A stretch of 64,000 nucleotides of DNA from an uncultured Prevotellaceae bacterium (GTDB taxonomy: Bacteria > Bacteroidota > Bacteroidia > Bacteroidales > Bacteroidaceae). The notes under the pieces were generated by a model, which saw only the letters and a list, made by a program, of their open reading frames with translations, made no database searches and was not told the DNA's origin. The stretch's first letter is position 1; every line of letters begins with the position of its first letter. This document shows, one piece after another, positions 61,184-64,000 of this stretch. Position numbers and translations under genes: made by a program. The stretch covers positions 36,932-100,931 of the forward strand of contig CAMVIB010000002.1 of the NCBI GenBank assembly GCA_947167455.1, written 5' to 3'.

Positions 61184-61792
61184 ATGACATCATTCCTCAA
61201 CACAGAAAACATAGCACGCAGCAGTGGGGGTGTGGAGTACCACCCACTGCTGCCATTCCTGCCACCGACTGCCAAGGTGCTCTTCCTCGGCAGCTTCCCG
61301 CCACAGCGCAAGCGCTGGTGCATGGACTTCTATTATCCCAATTTCATCAACGACCACTGGCGCATCGAGGGTGCTGTGTTCTTTGGCGATAAAGATTACT
61401 TCGTTGACACACAGGTCTGTAGCTTCCGCTTGGAGCGCATAGTGGATTTCTGTAGCCGGAAAGGAATAGCCTTCTTCGACACATGCACGGCAGTCCGTCG
61501 GCTTAAGGACAATGCCTCGGACGCACATCTCGAGGTCGTGGAGCCAACAGACGTACTTGCCCTGCTGCGCCAGCTGCCGAACTGCCGGGCAATAGCCACC
61601 ACGGGCGAGAAGGCCACCGCCACCGTATGCCAGAGCCTCGGCATACCGTCTATCCCCAAAGTGAATGCCAGTGTCCCCATTCCAGGCACAGGCCTACGCC
61701 TCTATAGGCTCCCATCATCCTCGCGGGCATATCCCCTCGCCTTCGACAAGAAGGTCGAAGCATACCGTGCCATGTTCAGCGAGGTGTTTTGA
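61184..61792 (+). CDS. Uracil-DNA glycosylase-family protein
   Basis: KVLFLGSFPPQRKRWCMDFYYPNFINDHWRIEGAVFFGDKDYFV...RAIATTGEKATATVCQSLG; ATG at 61184. Confidence 0.82.
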   Translation: MTSFLNTENIARSSGGVEYHPLLPFLPPTAKVLFLGSFPPQRKRWCMDFYYPNFINDHWRIEGAVFFGDKDYFVDTQVCSFRLERIVDFCSRKGIAFFDTCTAVRRLKDNASDAHLEVVEPTDVLALLRQLPNCRAIATTGEKATATVCQSLGIPSIPKVNASVPIPGTGLRLYRLPSSSRAYPLAFDKKVEAYRAMFSEVF

Positions 61793-61833
61793 TCATCATC
61801 TCACAACTTTTCATTCCATTTATAATAGTGGTG

Positions 61834-61871
61834 TGTCTATAAACGGACACACCACTGTCCATAAATGGACA
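61834..61871. promoter_or_regulatory. Two palindromic operator-like sites, TGTCTATAAACGGACA and TGTCCATAAATGGACA, 22 bp apart
   Basis: Consensus TGTCYATAAAYGGACA at 61834 and 61856. Confidence 0.75.
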
Positions 61872-61914
61872 CCCACGGCAGTGAGCTTACTTGATTATTA
61901 ACGCTTTATGCGTC

Positions 61915-61930
61915 TGGCATCGTTTTTGCA
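61915..61930 (+). promoter_or_regulatory. Sigma54-type -24/-12 promoter TGGCATCGTTTTTGCA
   Basis: TGGCAYS-N4-TTGCA with exact -24/-12 spacing, upstream of the TolC gene. Confidence 0.75.
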
Positions 61931-61944
61931 TTTCATGAAGCGTT

Positions 61945-63435
61945 ATGATCAAGAAAAATCTATTATACATTATCATGCTGGCGTGTTGCGACTTCCCTTT
62001 GTTTGCAGTGGGGGCACGGGCAGATTCCTGCTTGCACCTCACGCTGTCGGAGTGCATAATCATGGCACGTCGCCAGAGCGTGGATGCCGCTGTGGCTCTC
62101 GGCGAGCTGAAGGCGGCCTACTGGCAGTGGCGCAGTTATCGTGCCGACCTCTTGCCGGAGGTGTCGTTCTCGGCCACTGTGCCCAGTTGGAACAAACGCT
62201 ACACCAGTTACCAGCAGGCCGACGGCGGGCTCTCCTTCGTGCGCAACGACTATATCGGTCTTAGTGGTTCTCTGGTTGTCGGTCAGAAGATATGGCTCAC
62301 GGGCGGCTCCGTCACCGTGGAGTCATCGCTCGATTTCCTGCATCAGAGGGGTGGGGTAGCGACGGGCACTCAGCTGATGTCGCTGCCCGTGGCTGTCACG
62401 CTGACGCAACCTCTCTTCGGCGTCAATCACGTGAGGTGGAACCGCCGCATCGAACCCTTGCGCTACCGTGAGGCGCAGGCGCGTTTCCTGACCGAGACAG
62501 AACAGGTGGCCATGCAGGCCATCAGTCTCTACTTCAGCCTCTTGCTGGCAGGCGAGCAGGTGAATATCGCACGCCAGAACCTACAGACGGCCGAGAAGCT
62601 CTACGAGGTGGCGCTGGCCAAACGTGTCATGGGCACCATCAGCGAGAACGATGTCCTACAGATGCGGCTTAATGTCCTCAAGGCTCGAAGCACGCTGACC
62701 GATGCCGAGAGCGCACGTCAAGCAAGGCAGTTTGCACTGCGCTCGTTCCTCAATGTGGAGGCGGACATCGTGCCTGAAGTGCCCGACAAGGTGCCGGATT
62801 TGCACTTGCAATATGAAGATGTGCTGACCCATGCCCTGAACAACAATGCCTTTGCCACCACTATACGGCGTCGGCAGTTGGAGGCCGACTACTCCGTGGC
62901 CACTGCCCGTGCCACACGTCAGAGCATTAACCTCTATGCGCAGGTGGGCTACACGGGAACGGGCAGCAACGTGGGTCGTGCCTACCGCGACCTGCTCGGT
63001 AAGGAGGTGGTGCAGGTGGGCTTCTCTGTGCCATTGCTGGACTGGGGCAAACGCAAGGGGCAGCGTCGCGTGGCTGAGAGCAACCGCGAGATTGTGCAAG
63101 GGCAGCTGCACCGTCAGGCACAGGAATTCCGCCAGGATGTCTTCGTGCTGACGGAGCAGTTCAACAACCAGGCCGCGCAGCTGCGCATAGCCTGTGAGGC
63201 CGACACCATAGCCCAGAGGCGCTACCGCACGAATGTCGAGACGTTCAAGATCGGCAGCATATCCACCCTTGAACTCTCCGATGCGCAGACGGCCAAGGAC
63301 GAGGCACGTCGCAACCGCATCTGTCAGCTGCAGAACTACTGGTACTTCTACTACCAGCTACGCAGCATTGCGCTGTGGGATTTTGAGCGGGGAGAGAGTA
63401 TTATCGTTGATTTCGAGAAAATAATAAAATCGTAG
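61945..63435 (+). CDS. TolC family outer membrane efflux protein
   Basis: Signal peptide; LTLSECIIMARRQSVDAAVALGELKAAYWQWRSYRADLLPEV; RQNLQTAEKLYEVALAKRVMGTISENDVLQMRLNVLKARS. Confidence 0.92.
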   Translation: MIKKNLLYIIMLACCDFPLFAVGARADSCLHLTLSECIIMARRQSVDAAVALGELKAAYWQWRSYRADLLPEVSFSATVPSWNKRYTSYQQADGGLSFVRNDYIGLSGSLVVGQKIWLTGGSVTVESSLDFLHQRGGVATGTQLMSLPVAVTLTQPLFGVNHVRWNRRIEPLRYREAQARFLTETEQVAMQAISLYFSLLLAGEQVNIARQNLQTAEKLYEVALAKRVMGTISENDVLQMRLNVLKARSTLTDAESARQARQFALRSFLNVEADIVPEVPDKVPDLHLQYEDVLTHALNNNAFATTIRRRQLEADYSVATARATRQSINLYAQVGYTGTGSNVGRAYRDLLGKEVVQVGFSVPLLDWGKRKGQRRVAESNREIVQGQLHRQAQEFRQDVFVLTEQFNNQAAQLRIACEADTIAQRRYRTNVETFKIGSISTLELSDAQTAKDEARRNRICQLQNYWYFYYQLRSIALWDFERGESIIVDFEKIIKS

Positions 63436-63439
63436 AGAG

Positions 63440-63964
63440 ATGCAAGCAGATAATCAAGCCATGGACAGGCAGATACCTGTCAGCGTCCAGCGAAAGAGAA
63501 AAGTGATCCGTCTTGGGAAATGGCTGTGCGGCTTCATCGTGGTGATGGGCGTCGGTGCCTGGTTGGGCTCGCAAATGTTGACGACCATAGACCGCAAGAC
63601 GCTGGTCGTATCTGAGGTGGATCGCGGCACCATCGAGGTGAGTGTCACGGCCACAGGACGCATCGTGCCTGCCTTCGAGGAGGTCGTCACATCGCCCATC
63701 AGCAGCCGCATACTGGAAGTCTATGCCCACAGTGGCGACAGTGTGGATGTGGGCACGCCGCTGCTGCGGCTGGATCTACAGTCGGCAGAGACGGAGATGG
63801 CCAAGGCACTCGACGAACGCGAGATACGTCGCCAGCAGATGGAGCAACTGCGGACAAACATCGAGACACAACTGTCAGACCGACGCATGCAGATAGAGGT
63901 GGAGGAGATGAAACTCTCACAGTTGGAAGCACAGTTGCACAACGAAATTATTACTGTCCGCTAA
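63440..63964 (+). pseudogene. HlyD/RND periplasmic adaptor, truncated (probably interrupted by an insertion)
   Basis: MDRQIPVSVQRKRKVIRLGKW...STVEVSVTATGRIVPAFEEVVTSPISSRILEVYAHSGDSVDVGTPLLRLDLQSAE-type N-terminus. The frame stops at 63964 after about 174 aa, when full-length relatives are about 400 aa. Confidence 0.65.
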
Positions 63965-64000
63965 ACCATAATCCGCATTGCCCAACTTCTTGACCGTCAG

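Overview
This is a GC-rich Bacteroidales-type (Prevotella or Muribaculaceae-like) chromosomal window. The evidence is TAnnTTTG promoter cores, LptD/LptC, DUF3078, GH95, C10 peptidase and IS1182 content. Most of it is core-genome coding sequence: a MacAB-like ABC exporter, PpiD-CBS-LptC-OMP-CoaX, SecA, LptD, KDPG aldolase/KDG kinase, NhaC-type antiporter, RsmG, GH95, GalE, an M16 peptidase, a tricorn-like S41 peptidase, ThiE-like, Prs, SdaA, RlmD, an IS1182-type insertion sequence, a zeta-toxin-like kinase, DUF1846, BadF-type kinase, DUF3078, EngB, YidC, an S9 peptidase, UDG-like, TolC and a truncated HlyD. The most unusual signal is noncoding. Three intergenic arrays (about 5.1, 34.6 and 60.9 kb) carry CCTAGG or CCTAGG-like palindromic cores at a near-exact 22-bp pitch. 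Each lies just 3' of a + strand gene and ends in a large hairpin; in two of the three this hairpin is followed by a T-run. Other leads are a sigma54-type promoter with two palindromic operators (also 22 bp apart) upstream of TolC, a probable independent small RNA at about 53.4 kb, a structured RNA or 3'UTR downstream of galE, a likely insertion junction truncating HlyD at the window end, and a 30-bp in-frame repeat inside RlmD. All calls come from reading the sequence and the supplied ORF track; no database search was run.
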